Of a DNA stretch of 64,000 nt, positions 35,000 to 43,768 are shown one piece after another. Origin of the DNA: Adineta steineri. Lineage: Eukaryota > Rotifera > Eurotatoria > Adinetida > Adinetidae. The notes beneath the pieces are model-generated. The model did not search any database. It saw only the letters and a program-made list of their open reading frames with translations, and was not told the DNA's origin. Both the position numbers and the translations under genes were made by a program. Every line of letters begins with the position of its first letter. Within the stretch, counting starts at the first letter, position 1. The DNA is taken from the NCBI GenBank assembly GCA_905250115.1, contig CAJNOI010000011.1:621550-685549 (forward strand), written 5' to 3'.

Positions 35000-35849
35000 T
35001 ATTCTTGTATTTGTCCTACTATGTTTTTAACTACTGATTTTGATGGTTTTTTACGTACTAAAATGTTTTACAGATTATCTGTTAATTTATGTGCAAAAAT
35101 AACTGAAATGTCGCTAAGAGGAGTATCTTCGAATATTTCCTTCCATAGTGAACGAAATGTTGTCCCGAAACTTGATAAACTACGTGTGTAGGTAAAATGC
35201 GCTAAAGTATCTTTATTAAGATCTATTCTCTATTTTTCTTGTTTTTTATTCCAATTTGGATCAAAAAACCTGATCTCTACACTCACTGTGTTTATTTCTC
35301 AAAAGTAGAGTTAAATCATTTTTACCTGTTAATGTACTATAAAAACGTCTAAAATGTGCTTCATTCAAATTGGGCGGATACTTATTTTTTCTATCTCTTC
35401 TTCTAAATCAGACTTATGTGAACATATCCTAACGATCCTGATTATTGCTGAAAATGGGATATTTTTGAGCACCTGCAGCGGATGTTCATAATCAAAAGAT
35501 AAAATATATGGTTGAGCCGCTAACTTCCGAAAAATCTTAGTTCTAAAATTTGGTGCTTCTACACTTACTCTAACATCTAAGTAGTCAACGTACTTACCTG
35601 TTTCGTATGTTAAACTTATATTTTTATCTATTTTTCCAAATTCTTCTAAAATTTGATTCATTTCTATTTTAGTTTTTTTAGTAGTAAGAAATATGTCATC
35701 CCGAAATCTGAAATATAATTCTCCCTCTGAATTTTGTTTTTCCCTGAAAGATTTCTCCCATTTTCTCATGTAAACATCCGCTAAAACTTGCGTGCACTCT
35801 GATCCAATGTGTCCTCCTCTAACTTGTTTAAAATATTTGGGTTTTTGAC
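35000..35849 (-). mobile_element. decayed Penelope-like (Athena-type) reverse transcriptase fragment, 5'-truncated
   Basis: On the minus strand the frame from 35849 reads YFKQVRGGHIGSECTQVLAD (fingers/palm motif), then YFRFRDDIFLTTKK, the catalytic FRDD box, then LAAQPYILSFDYEHPLQVLK and a following Arg-rich motif ending in RICS, typical of Penelope-like elements. At about 35375 the frame shifts and continues as KYPPNLNEAHFRRFYSTLTG. Thumb-like sequence (AHFTYTRSLSSFGTTFRSLW) follows near 35075-35230 with stops. N-terminal RT motifs are missing and no GIY-YIG endonuclease is seen. Bdelloid Athena elements lack the endonuclease and attach to telomeric ends. The 5' truncation point abuts a G-rich TGTGGG tract running towards the right, the arrangement expected of a copy once capped by telomere repeats. 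Not functional. Confidence 0.75.
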
Positions 35850-35912
35850 CCGGGTGTGGGTGTGAGTATCGTATTCATCTTTTGGTGAAACTGATGCGTT
35901 CATTCACACCCT
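35849..35912. repeat. TGTGGG-type palindrome joined to the 5' end of the retroelement remnant
   Basis: Left arm CGGGTGTGGGTGTGAG, spacer with ATTCATCTTTT, right arm CATTCACACCCTCAAG. The spacer motif is shared with the tract at 2144-2201. Confidence 0.8.
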
Positions 35913-36112
35913 CAAGATGGAAACGACCGTTTCCATAGTATTCTGGTGACCGGATATGTTCCCCGCATTGGTCGGGTTGCACCTGAAAGCGACACGAACT
36001 TGTTAAAACCGGCAGCCGTTACCGGTCATCAGATCATTGTACCAGATTGCTCCCTTTTTCCGGCGAGTTCCAACCAGAAATGCCGAATTTCCTGATCGTT
36101 TTCTCCGAAAAT
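35913..36112. other. GC-richer segment of unknown origin
   Basis: About 200 bp with clearly higher GC than its surroundings (CGGTTGCACC-like and CCGGCGAG-containing words, runs such as GGAAACGACCGTTTCC, which is a near palindrome). No open frame recognised. Confidence 0.4.
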
Positions 36113-36418
36113 TCACGGAGTACTGCTTCCGGAATCATCGTCCTGTGTATGTTCACCAAGTCTAATTATTGCTTTGAAAACTTTTGAATACTCTTCTTGA
36201 TTCAAATACTGAGTATTCAATATATTAAATACTCTTCTTATTGTTGTACGACTTAGTATTGATTCATATTTCTTATCATTAACTAAAAAAAAGTCATAAA
36301 AAAAGACATGAACATTTTGTTTTTCCGTCTTACTTGTTGGTTTAATTATAAGTGATATATTACCAAACACTTTTTCTATTGTATTAAGATATTTTTTTGT
36401 TTTATCATTAAGTTTCAT
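36113..36418 (-). CDS. hypothetical protein, 101 residues, doubtful
   Basis: Open frame from ATG 36418 to a stop at 36113. The product is Lys/Ile/Asn-rich at the start (MKLNDKTKKYLNTIEKVFGN) and Gln/Glu/Asp-rich at the end, with no domain I recognise. It lies upstream of the retroelement remnant on the same strand, so it may be debris of an element-encoded protein. Its codons look plausible but nothing else supports expression. Confidence 0.3.
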   Translation of the reverse strand: MKLNDKTKKYLNTIEKVFGNISLIIKPTSKTEKQNVHVFFYDFFLVNDKKYESILSRTTIRRVFNILNTQYLNQEEYSKVFKAIIRLGEHTQDDDSGSSTP

Positions 36419-36894
36419 ATAAGATGGACATTTACCATAAGACTTTTTTCTATCTTTAATCCTTTGGCTTCAAGCGATTTTTTTGAGAGAATGAAGATTT
36501 TGAAAAGTAATATTTATCAAAGAATTTAATTTTTTGATCAGAAACAGCTTTAATATTTCGTCTTCGCGTGATAGTCTTTGAAACAATCAACAATACATAG
36601 TGACACACTGTGCTGGAGCACACCAGAGCGACAGAAAATATGGATGAAATGTGCGCGAATAAAACGATTAATAAAAAGAAAAGAGAAGAATTATATCACT
36701 TTGGCACTATCTAACAAACGATAAGAAGCTGTTCTAAACACTTGAAATGTATAGTATTACGACTTTTATTCGATAAATACATTAGCACACATATATGTGT
36801 TGCCGAGAGCGAAAGGGTTAAGTGGCGCTAGGACATAATGTTGCGGGACAAATGGCTACATGAAAGAAATGCTGCAACGATAGGCTTTCGCACC
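36419..36894. other. intergenic, nothing recognised
   Basis: AT-rich, then less AT-rich from about 36590. No open frame or clear long terminal repeat. Confidence 0.35.
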
Positions 36895-37015
36895 AGAGGG
36901 TGTAGGTCTCAATGATAATGAGCGGAAACCCGTGGGTGAATGTGAGGGTAAGGATGTCACTAAAGAACATATAAATCTATGTTACACTCATGCTCATCCT
37001 CGCACACCGTCCTCC
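36895..37015. repeat. degenerate TGTGGG-type palindrome, long spacer
   Basis: Left arm CGTGGGTGAATGTGAGGGTA with AGGATG, a ~40 bp spacer, and right arm CACTCATGCTCATCCTCGCA with CACC. The arms are still recognisably inverted. Confidence 0.55.
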
Positions 37016-38772
37016 CCTCTCACTTATGTTCGCGCCTACCGCCAAGTCAAACGCATCCTTGTAGGGCTTGTTAGAATTTCGGTGTTTGTGACAATATGAC
37101 TAGACTGTGAGAATCTTTAGCTACGGGTTCCAGTAACTTTCGATAGCTTATCATCCAATTTGAAAAACTCCGACAGGATTTGATAGTCGGATCGCTTGTT
37201 CTAAGTAATTACAACTACCATACCTATGAAATAGTAATATATCTCTAATATCATCTACTGATCAGAATTTCTTTTTTATCAAAATATACATTTCATCGTT
37301 ATTGTGTTGAGAAAGCCGAGCAAGTACATTAAGAAAAAATAAGTACAAGAAAGAACTAGATGGTATATGAGTCGAGACTCGTATACGACATGAGATGCGA
37401 AGCTTGATTTCGAAATAACGACTTTGAGATTTTCACAGAATTCTCAACATCCATGATTATAGTAGAATACAATTAAATTCATATTATCGAAATCGAGAAT
37501 TCGAACTATTATATGTTGAATTAATACTGATGATTCGTTATCTGTTACCAACTGTTTTCAAAATTAGCCATAGAATTTCTTATTAATTCACGAGTAATTA
37601 ATTTAGAATTGAATTCTTTATTAGAAGCAACAAATGTTTGTTATCAATATTGAATTGTTGATTTCGATTACTAATTCTAATTAATTTACTTAATATTAGT
37701 CAAATCGTATTATTAAGTCTGCTATTCTTTTTTATTTATCTTCGTTGCGGTGTTAAATAGTAATAATCTTTGAAAAAGCAATACAAGTAAGCAATAATAT
37801 AGTTTTATTTTACATAAACTCACTTTCAACACACATTTATAAACATAGTTGAGTAAAATGTTCAAAACTCAACATGCTTTATCATAAGTTTTTAAGCTTT
37901 TGAATAATTCAATGTGATGTAGTAGAGATAAAAATTACACTGTATCTTGCTTAATTTTTTTTAATTCAGACTTTGCTTAGAGAAAATGATTATAAAATGA
38001 CTGATTTTTATTTTGGATATCTCATATCTCAGTAGCTATGTCCTCGTTTAATCTCAAATTCTGATTATAAAGGTTTTTATCACTAAGGATTACAGAATCA
38101 ACTAATGCAGTGTTCAATTTGGATTTTAATAATGAGATGTGAATATTACATGCACTTATTTGTTCTCTTCTGTTGAAAGATTCATGATAAGAACTTTATA
38201 CAGTATTTTTCTGTAACGGCGAGTATTTCTAGCTTTAGTTATGATTCTGATATTGACTAAATTATTAATTTATCAAATAATAAGTTAAATATTCGTTATT
38301 ATTTACTCTTTTAACTGATAATATCCGTAGAAGATTGAGCAGATTTTGTTGATCGTTCATAGAGAAGAACACAATCATTTGACTTTTCTTCCTGTGTAAT
38401 TGCAATGTGCGATTCAAAAACAGGAGAAAATGCAGTCAGCCTGTTGACGCACATTATTTGCAGAGTAAATATGTGTCTTTTTTATTAACGATATTCTCTC
38501 CTATATGTGAAGAAAGTGGGAAAAAATGAATTCTTCTTTCTTCTTCCTACTCACCTTGTTGTACGATATAAGCTGAATGATACACAGGACAGGATTTTAT
38601 TATAGATAATAGTAATAAACATAAAAAAAATAGCTAATGATATCATAAAAACATTGTCATGAAGAGATCTGATTCTCATATAAATCACAGCGTTCGTTTC
38701 TTTGCTTAAGCATAAAACCCTTAGCTTTTCAACCGCATTCAATTCTCGTCTGATTATTAGTATAAATGTATC
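37016..38772. other. intergenic, right end is the duplicated ART-TPR promoter region
   Basis: 37016-38200 shows nothing recognisable. From about 38205 the sequence parallels 28203-28920, including the CATATAAAT motif at 38677. TCTGATTATTAG ending at 38760 is a possible leader acceptor 12 bp before the ATG. Confidence 0.5.
38677..38686 (+). promoter_or_regulatory. candidate TATA-like box of ART-TPR gene 2
   Basis: CATATAAATC, 96 bp before the ATG; the same motif in a similar context precedes ART-TPR gene 1 and the partial gene at the left edge. Confidence 0.3.
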
Positions 38773-41073
38773 ATGGGCCCGAAACCTTCAAAATCGAGCA
38801 TAAAATCGTCTCATGGAGCAACAGTGTCTTATGTTCGTCAACCACGACAACGTATGACACAAAATTACCTTCTCATCTGGGCAGATGCCAGCATCGACCA
38901 AGCAGACAAGGACTGCCAGGATACGCTCACTCAATTGAAGAATGTGGTCAATAATGTCAGCTTATGCACTGAACCGAATCAGTGCATTCAAGTACTCAAC
39001 AAGGTTGACAAGGAACGAGCCTTTGTGATAACATCAGGCTCATTAGGTCAACATTTGGTTCCTGGAATTCATGACATGTCACAGTTGGATGTAATCTACA
39101 TCTTCTGTGGCGACGAATCCAGGCACCAAGGATGGACTCAAAACTGGGCAAAAATTAAAGGTATCTATACAAATATCGCTCATATTTGTCAAGCGTTGCA
39201 ACTAGCCGTTAAGCAATGTGACCAAAACACAATTGCCGTAAGTTTTCTCGCGGTAAATCAAATGGCTTCAACTGGTAATTTAAATCAGTTGGAGCCAACT
39301 TTCATGTATACACAACTATTCAAGGAGATTCTCCTTGATATCGAATATGATGTACAAGTGATCCAACAGTTTAGTGCTTTTTGCCGAAATAACAACAGCT
39401 TGTCACCAATCAATACTAACCGTTTTGAGAAAGAATACGATGCTGAGTTAGCTATTTGGTGGTATACTTTCCCATCCAATATCTATTCTATGCTCAATTA
39501 TGCTCTTCGAACACTGGACGCTGATGCAATTATCATTATGGGTTTCTTTATGTGTCATCTGCATCAACAAATTCAACAGCTATACGAACAACAAGTAAGT
39601 AGTTACGATGGAAAGCCTTTTTTAGTTTATCGAGGACAAGGTCTTATGAAATCAGACTTTGAAAAACTTCAAAAAGCAAAAGGTGGACTTATGTCATTTA
39701 ACAGTTTCTTATCTACTAGTACAGATAAAGAAGTATCCCTCGGTTTTGCTCGAAATGCTTCAACAGAGCCAAAGAAGGTGGGCATTTTGTTTATAATGTC
39801 TATTGATCCTTGCTTGAAATCAACACCATTTGCCTCCATCAAAGAGAAAAGTTATTTTAGGGACGAAGATGAAATTCTCTTCTCAATGCACACAGTCTTT
39901 CGAGTGAAGACAATTAAACAAATGGATAATAATAATCAACTTTATCAAGTTGAGCTAGAATTAACATCGGATGATGATCAACAACTACGATTACTTACTG
40001 ATCGAATACGACAAGAAGCTGGTGGTAGCACTGGATGGAAAAGATTGGGTAAGTTATTGCTTCAAATTGGTCAATTTAATAAAGCTGACGAACTTTATAA
40101 TGTATTACTCGAACAGACATCTGATGAGAATGACAAAGCGCTCTATCATCATCAGCTGGGATATATCAAAGATGACCAGGGTGACTATGAAAAGGCTATT
40201 TGGTATTATGAACGAGGACTTGAAATTGAACAAAAAACTCTTCCTTCAAATCATCCTTCATTGGCTACTTCATACAACAACATCGGTTTGGTGTTTGACA
40301 ACATGGGAGAGTACTCAAAAGCGCTTTCATATTTCGAAAAAGCACTTGAAATTCAACAAAAAACTCTTCCTTCAAATCATCCTCTTTTGGCTACTTCATA
40401 CAACAACATCGGTTTGGTGTATAAAAAAATGGGAGAGAACTCGAAAGCACTTTCATATTTTGAAAAAGCACTTGAAATCTCTGAAAAAACTCTTCCTTCA
40501 AATCATCCTGATTTGGCTACTTCATACAACAACACCGGTTTGGTGTTTGACAACATGGGAGAGTACTCAAAAGCACTTTCATTTTACGAAAAAGGCCTTA
40601 AAATTTGGCAAAAAACTCTTCCTTCAAATCATCCTTCATTAGCTACTTCATACAACAACATTGGTATCGTGTATGGCAAGACGGGAGAGTACTCAAAAGG
40701 ACTTTATTTTCATGAAAAAGCACTTGAAATTTGGCAAAAAACTCTTTCTTCTAATCATCCTGATATGGCTACTTCATACAACAACATCGGTAGTGTGTAT
40801 GACAACATGAAAGAGTACTCGAAAGCACTTTATTTTTGCGAAAAAGCACTTGAAATTGATGAAAAAACTCTCCCTTCAAATCATCCTGGTTTGGCTACTT
40901 CATACAACAACATCGGTACTGTATATCAAAACATGAAAGATTATTCGAAAGCACTTTCATATTTTGAACGTGCTCTGAACATATTACAACGTGCACTACC
41001 TCCAACTCATCCTCATATAAAAAGTGTGAAGAATAGTATTGAAATTGTAAAATATATGATAAAAACTAGTTAA
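38773..41073 (+). CDS. ADP-ribosyltransferase with C-terminal TPR repeats (copy 2)
   Basis: Single exon, 766 residues; same architecture as 28921-31182. The N-terminal domain (NYLLIWADASIDQADKDC ... LDVIYIFCGD) is closest to the partial gene at 1-193. The ART domain keeps Arg287 (VYRGQG), Ser314-Thr-Ser (FLSTST) and Glu365/Glu367 (RDEDEILF), so catalysis is expected. Two degenerate and six regular 42-residue TPRs follow, then a short Lys-rich tail. The start at 38773 is preferred because its N-terminus matches the partial gene; an ATG at 38766 is out of frame. Copies 1 and 2 differ most in the TPR surface residues and N-terminal domain. Receptor copy 3 lies 1.5 kb downstream, as receptor copy 2 does behind ART gene 1. 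Confidence 0.9.
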   Translation: MGPKPSKSSIKSSHGATVSYVRQPRQRMTQNYLLIWADASIDQADKDCQDTLTQLKNVVNNVSLCTEPNQCIQVLNKVDKERAFVITSGSLGQHLVPGIHDMSQLDVIYIFCGDESRHQGWTQNWAKIKGIYTNIAHICQALQLAVKQCDQNTIAVSFLAVNQMASTGNLNQLEPTFMYTQLFKEILLDIEYDVQVIQQFSAFCRNNNSLSPINTNRFEKEYDAELAIWWYTFPSNIYSMLNYALRTLDADAIIIMGFFMCHLHQQIQQLYEQQVSSYDGKPFLVYRGQGLMKSDFEKLQKAKGGLMSFNSFLSTSTDKEVSLGFARNASTEPKKVGILFIMSIDPCLKSTPFASIKEKSYFRDEDEILFSMHTVFRVKTIKQMDNNNQLYQVELELTSDDDQQLRLLTDRIRQEAGGSTGWKRLGKLLLQIGQFNKADELYNVLLEQTSDENDKALYHHQLGYIKDDQGDYEKAIWYYERGLEIEQKTLPSNHPSLATSYNNIGLVFDNMGEYSKALSYFEKALEIQQKTLPSNHPLLATSYNNIGLVYKKMGENSKALSYFEKALEISEKTLPSNHPDLATSYNNTGLVFDNMGEYSKALSFYEKGLKIWQKTLPSNHPSLATSYNNIGIVYGKTGEYSKGLYFHEKALEIWQKTLSSNHPDMATSYNNIGSVYDNMKEYSKALYFCEKALEIDEKTLPSNHPGLATSYNNIGTVYQNMKDYSKALSYFERALNILQRALPPTHPHIKSVKNSIEIVKYMIKTS
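40243..40998 (+). repeat. six 126 bp tandem repeats (TPR array of ART gene 2)
   Basis: Units start LPSNHPxLATSYNNIGxVY and are more uniform than in copy 1 (ATSYNNIG is kept in five of six units, NT replacing NI in the third), suggesting more recent homogenisation. Confidence 0.85.
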
Positions 41074-41844
41074 TAAATAAATAAAAGAATATTTCGTTCA
41101 CTTATGTTCGGGTTAATGTTACTTTGTAGTAACTCACGCGAGCGTACAGAGAACAACTCTGCGAATAATAAAAACGTAATGCACAAAGCCGACTGATAAG
41201 GTAACACACATGTCTGTGTATAAATGACCATCTCAGACATATCTACATTTCTAATTCTTTTCGAGAGTATTCCCTGCAATATAACAAGAAGAAACCAATA
41301 TATATTTCTTGAATAATAATCGTGGTATAAAAGAATAACTTATGTGAAATTGAGTTGAATTGTTTTGTTATATTGTTGAACGAGGCATAGTTTCATGAAG
41401 AAAAAGTTAAAAAACTGCGTTTAAATGTTCTTGATTGTCATGGTATAAATATTTCTTTCAATGAAGATAAGTTTTATTCTTTATTTTGATATTGATTTTG
41501 AACTTTTTGCATAGTTGGTATTTGGTTTAACTATACACTCAACTGTCATTATCACTTAAATATGGAATCAGTACTATATATAAACAAATTTATTTAAATA
41601 ACACTACTTTTAACTTATATAATATATAGATTCATTCATTTTTTGTTCATCTGAAGTTACTCAAGTAAATTTTTCTTGACTATAATTATTCTTTATGTTT
41701 AAAAATTCAAGATGGTTAATGTTAAAATAGTACTTTATTTTAAGCACACCTGAGATAATTGATATGTCTGAAAAACAAAATTGTTCACAATCGAATACTT
41801 CATAGATTAGTTTGCAGTATACAAATATTCTTCAATTTGAAATG
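41074..41844. other. spacer between ART gene 2 and receptor 3
   Basis: Parallel to 31183-31961, starting with the same AATAAATAAA signal. No gene recognised. Confidence 0.5.
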
Positions 41845-41912
41845 CATTGAGGATGGGTGAGGATGTGGATCCACCATTTGTTTACCCACACCTACCCATC
41901 CACACCCATAGA
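41845..41912. repeat. TGTGGG-type palindrome at the left edge of receptor cassette 3
   Basis: TTGAGGATGGGTGAGGATGT, then CCCACACCTACCCATCCACA. The right arm is identical to the one at 24130-24150 of cassette 1. Confidence 0.85.
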
Positions 41913-42599
41913 TCGAAGAAACTCGAAACTTTATGAACGAACATTTTTATTTCATCAAGTAAGACTTCTATCAGTAGAGGGCTTATTAAAGTTTGTGTCG
42001 CTTTACTTTTATCATTTACTTCGTCTGAAGAAATTCTCATAAAACAGAAATAACAACTGTTTGTCATGGAACGGTCCTTATTTCCACTTCCTCACTTTAT
42101 GCTAGAAACCGTTAAAATAAAACAACCATTAATCTAATAAAGTCGTTCGCTTTAGCCTTGCTTAGGGTATACCGGCATTTCCTTCGTATATATTACGAGC
42201 TAGAAAATCTTGTATTAAATTTTAATTATTATATCTCGCGTGATCTTTTTCGAGAACACAGAAAATATCTATAGTCTTGTTGGTAAGTGAGTTTTTTTTA
42301 ATCTTTTTTGTTTCTACTTGGGACATTATGAGCAACATTTTTATCGCACAGATAGTGTTAGTCACCAAAATAATATATTAACAGGCAGTATAATTCATCA
42401 TTTTCTTGGCGTTATAATCTGTTAATAAGATTTCTTCGTTTATTTTTGTTGTAATTGGTCTGTGAGAACATTATTTCAATCTGCGATGGGATATTCAATT
42501 AAAATCTCAGTATAAAATACTTCAGAAAAGAATTTTCAAGTTAATTGTTTCTAACATAATATCTCTTACATTGGATGTTTTTTAGATAAATCGATTAAA
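41913..42599. other. upstream region of receptor 3
   Basis: Related to 24157-24848 but with a deletion and an insertion (a ~60 bp block around 42355-42410 absent from the others). The conserved acceptor ends in TTTTTTAG at 42585. Confidence 0.5.
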
Positions 42600-42939
42600 A
42601 TGTCGTCGGAAATAAATGATAACTCATCATTAATATCAGTACTAACAAATTTATATAAATACGGTGGACCAATTTTGATGTTTCTGGGTACTGTAAGTTG
42701 CGTACTTAGTTTGATTGTTTTTACAAAAAAAAAATCTACGCAAAAATCCATGTGCAATATATTTGATAGCGTATAATATTAGTAATCTTCTACAAATTTA
42801 TACAACTACGTTATTAGCAATACTATCAAATGGTTATAATATCGATCCTTCTTTATATAATCTAAGTTTCTGTCATTTTCGTTATTATACAAAGTTTTTG
42901 TTTACTATTTTAAGTCCATCTTATTTAATATTGGCATCA
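42600..42939 (+). pseudogene. seven-transmembrane receptor copy 3, frameshifted and cut by a gap
   Basis: The first 41 codons match receptor copy 1 almost perfectly (MSSEINDNSSLISVL). The A-run at 42725-42734 then has ten A where copy 1 has nine at the same site, shifting the frame. Downstream sequence continues as NLRKNPCAIYLIAYNISNLL in the new frame up to the N run at 42940. The sequence beyond the gap (43040 on) is not receptor. A one-base change in a homopolymer beside an assembly gap may be an assembly or sequencing error, so pseudogene status is provisional. Confidence 0.6.
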
Positions 42940-43039
42940 NNNNNNNNNNNNNNNNNNNNNNNNNNNNNNNNNNNNNNNNNNNNNNNNNNNNNNNNNNNNN
43001 NNNNNNNNNNNNNNNNNNNNNNNNNNNNNNNNNNNNNNN
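42940..43039. other. assembly gap (100 N)
   Basis: Exactly 100 N inside receptor copy 3. The highly similar cassettes probably caused the assembly break. Confidence 0.99.
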
Positions 43040-43768
43040 ATGGCTGAATAAAGATAAAGACCAACACCCACACTCTACGTCGAGAAAGCAAGAAAACTCG
43101 CGAAGGACTACATAGATACTTTGCTTAACATTGCATTAAATATAGAAGAGTAATCATGCGAATAACACTTTATTGACGAGAACTATTATTCTTAAATCTC
43201 TTGTCAACTTTCATTTTTTTTTGCTGATATCATAATAAGAATCGAAATACACTCATAGAAGAATAAATACAATTGTTTTTCAAAGTTAAATAATTAAGAC
43301 CTCTCTGTCATTACAACATTCGAGGAAAATTGAAACAAAAGTGTGCCTTGGGTGTTTCATTCGGAGACCAAGCAAAGACTTCACTAGCAATTTATAATCG
43401 AAAGGTTTACAAGAAACAAAATATGTATTAATGGAGTTCAATTTCCGGCGAATTCCCAGCGGATCTGATGGAATTATTCGTTCTAGATATGAATGTTTCA
43501 GCGCAATATATTTTGAAAACCTTGTAAAGTATCATTTCTTAGCATTTTATTTATATAACAGAAGTCTCATAGACTACTAACAACAGCATACACAAAAAAA
43601 GTTTGACTAATTAATACAATAATCATAACAACAAAGACACAAGAAATATATATATACATTGACATGCTGTACAAAATAGACAAGACTCATTCATGATTTA
43701 TAATCGAGAGTTATCATCTAAAAGAGAAATAAAATTTTAGATAGAAAAAAGAAATTGATGAAATAAAT
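43040..43768. other. intergenic, 3' flank of the STAG gene
   Basis: A short CCAACACCCACACTC remnant at 43063-43077 is the last TGTGGG-type sequence before the housekeeping block. Nothing else recognised. Confidence 0.4.

Noticed and set aside
36595-37090. Possible long terminal repeat suggested by a less AT-rich composition and a GTGCTGGAGCACAC palindrome
   Set aside because: No partner repeat, no TG...CA ends with target-site duplication, and no gag-pol sequence nearby.
40000-40642. 223-codon alternative-frame open stretch in ART gene 2
   Set aside because: Shadow of the TPR repeats; Trp/Leu/Lys-rich with no domain.
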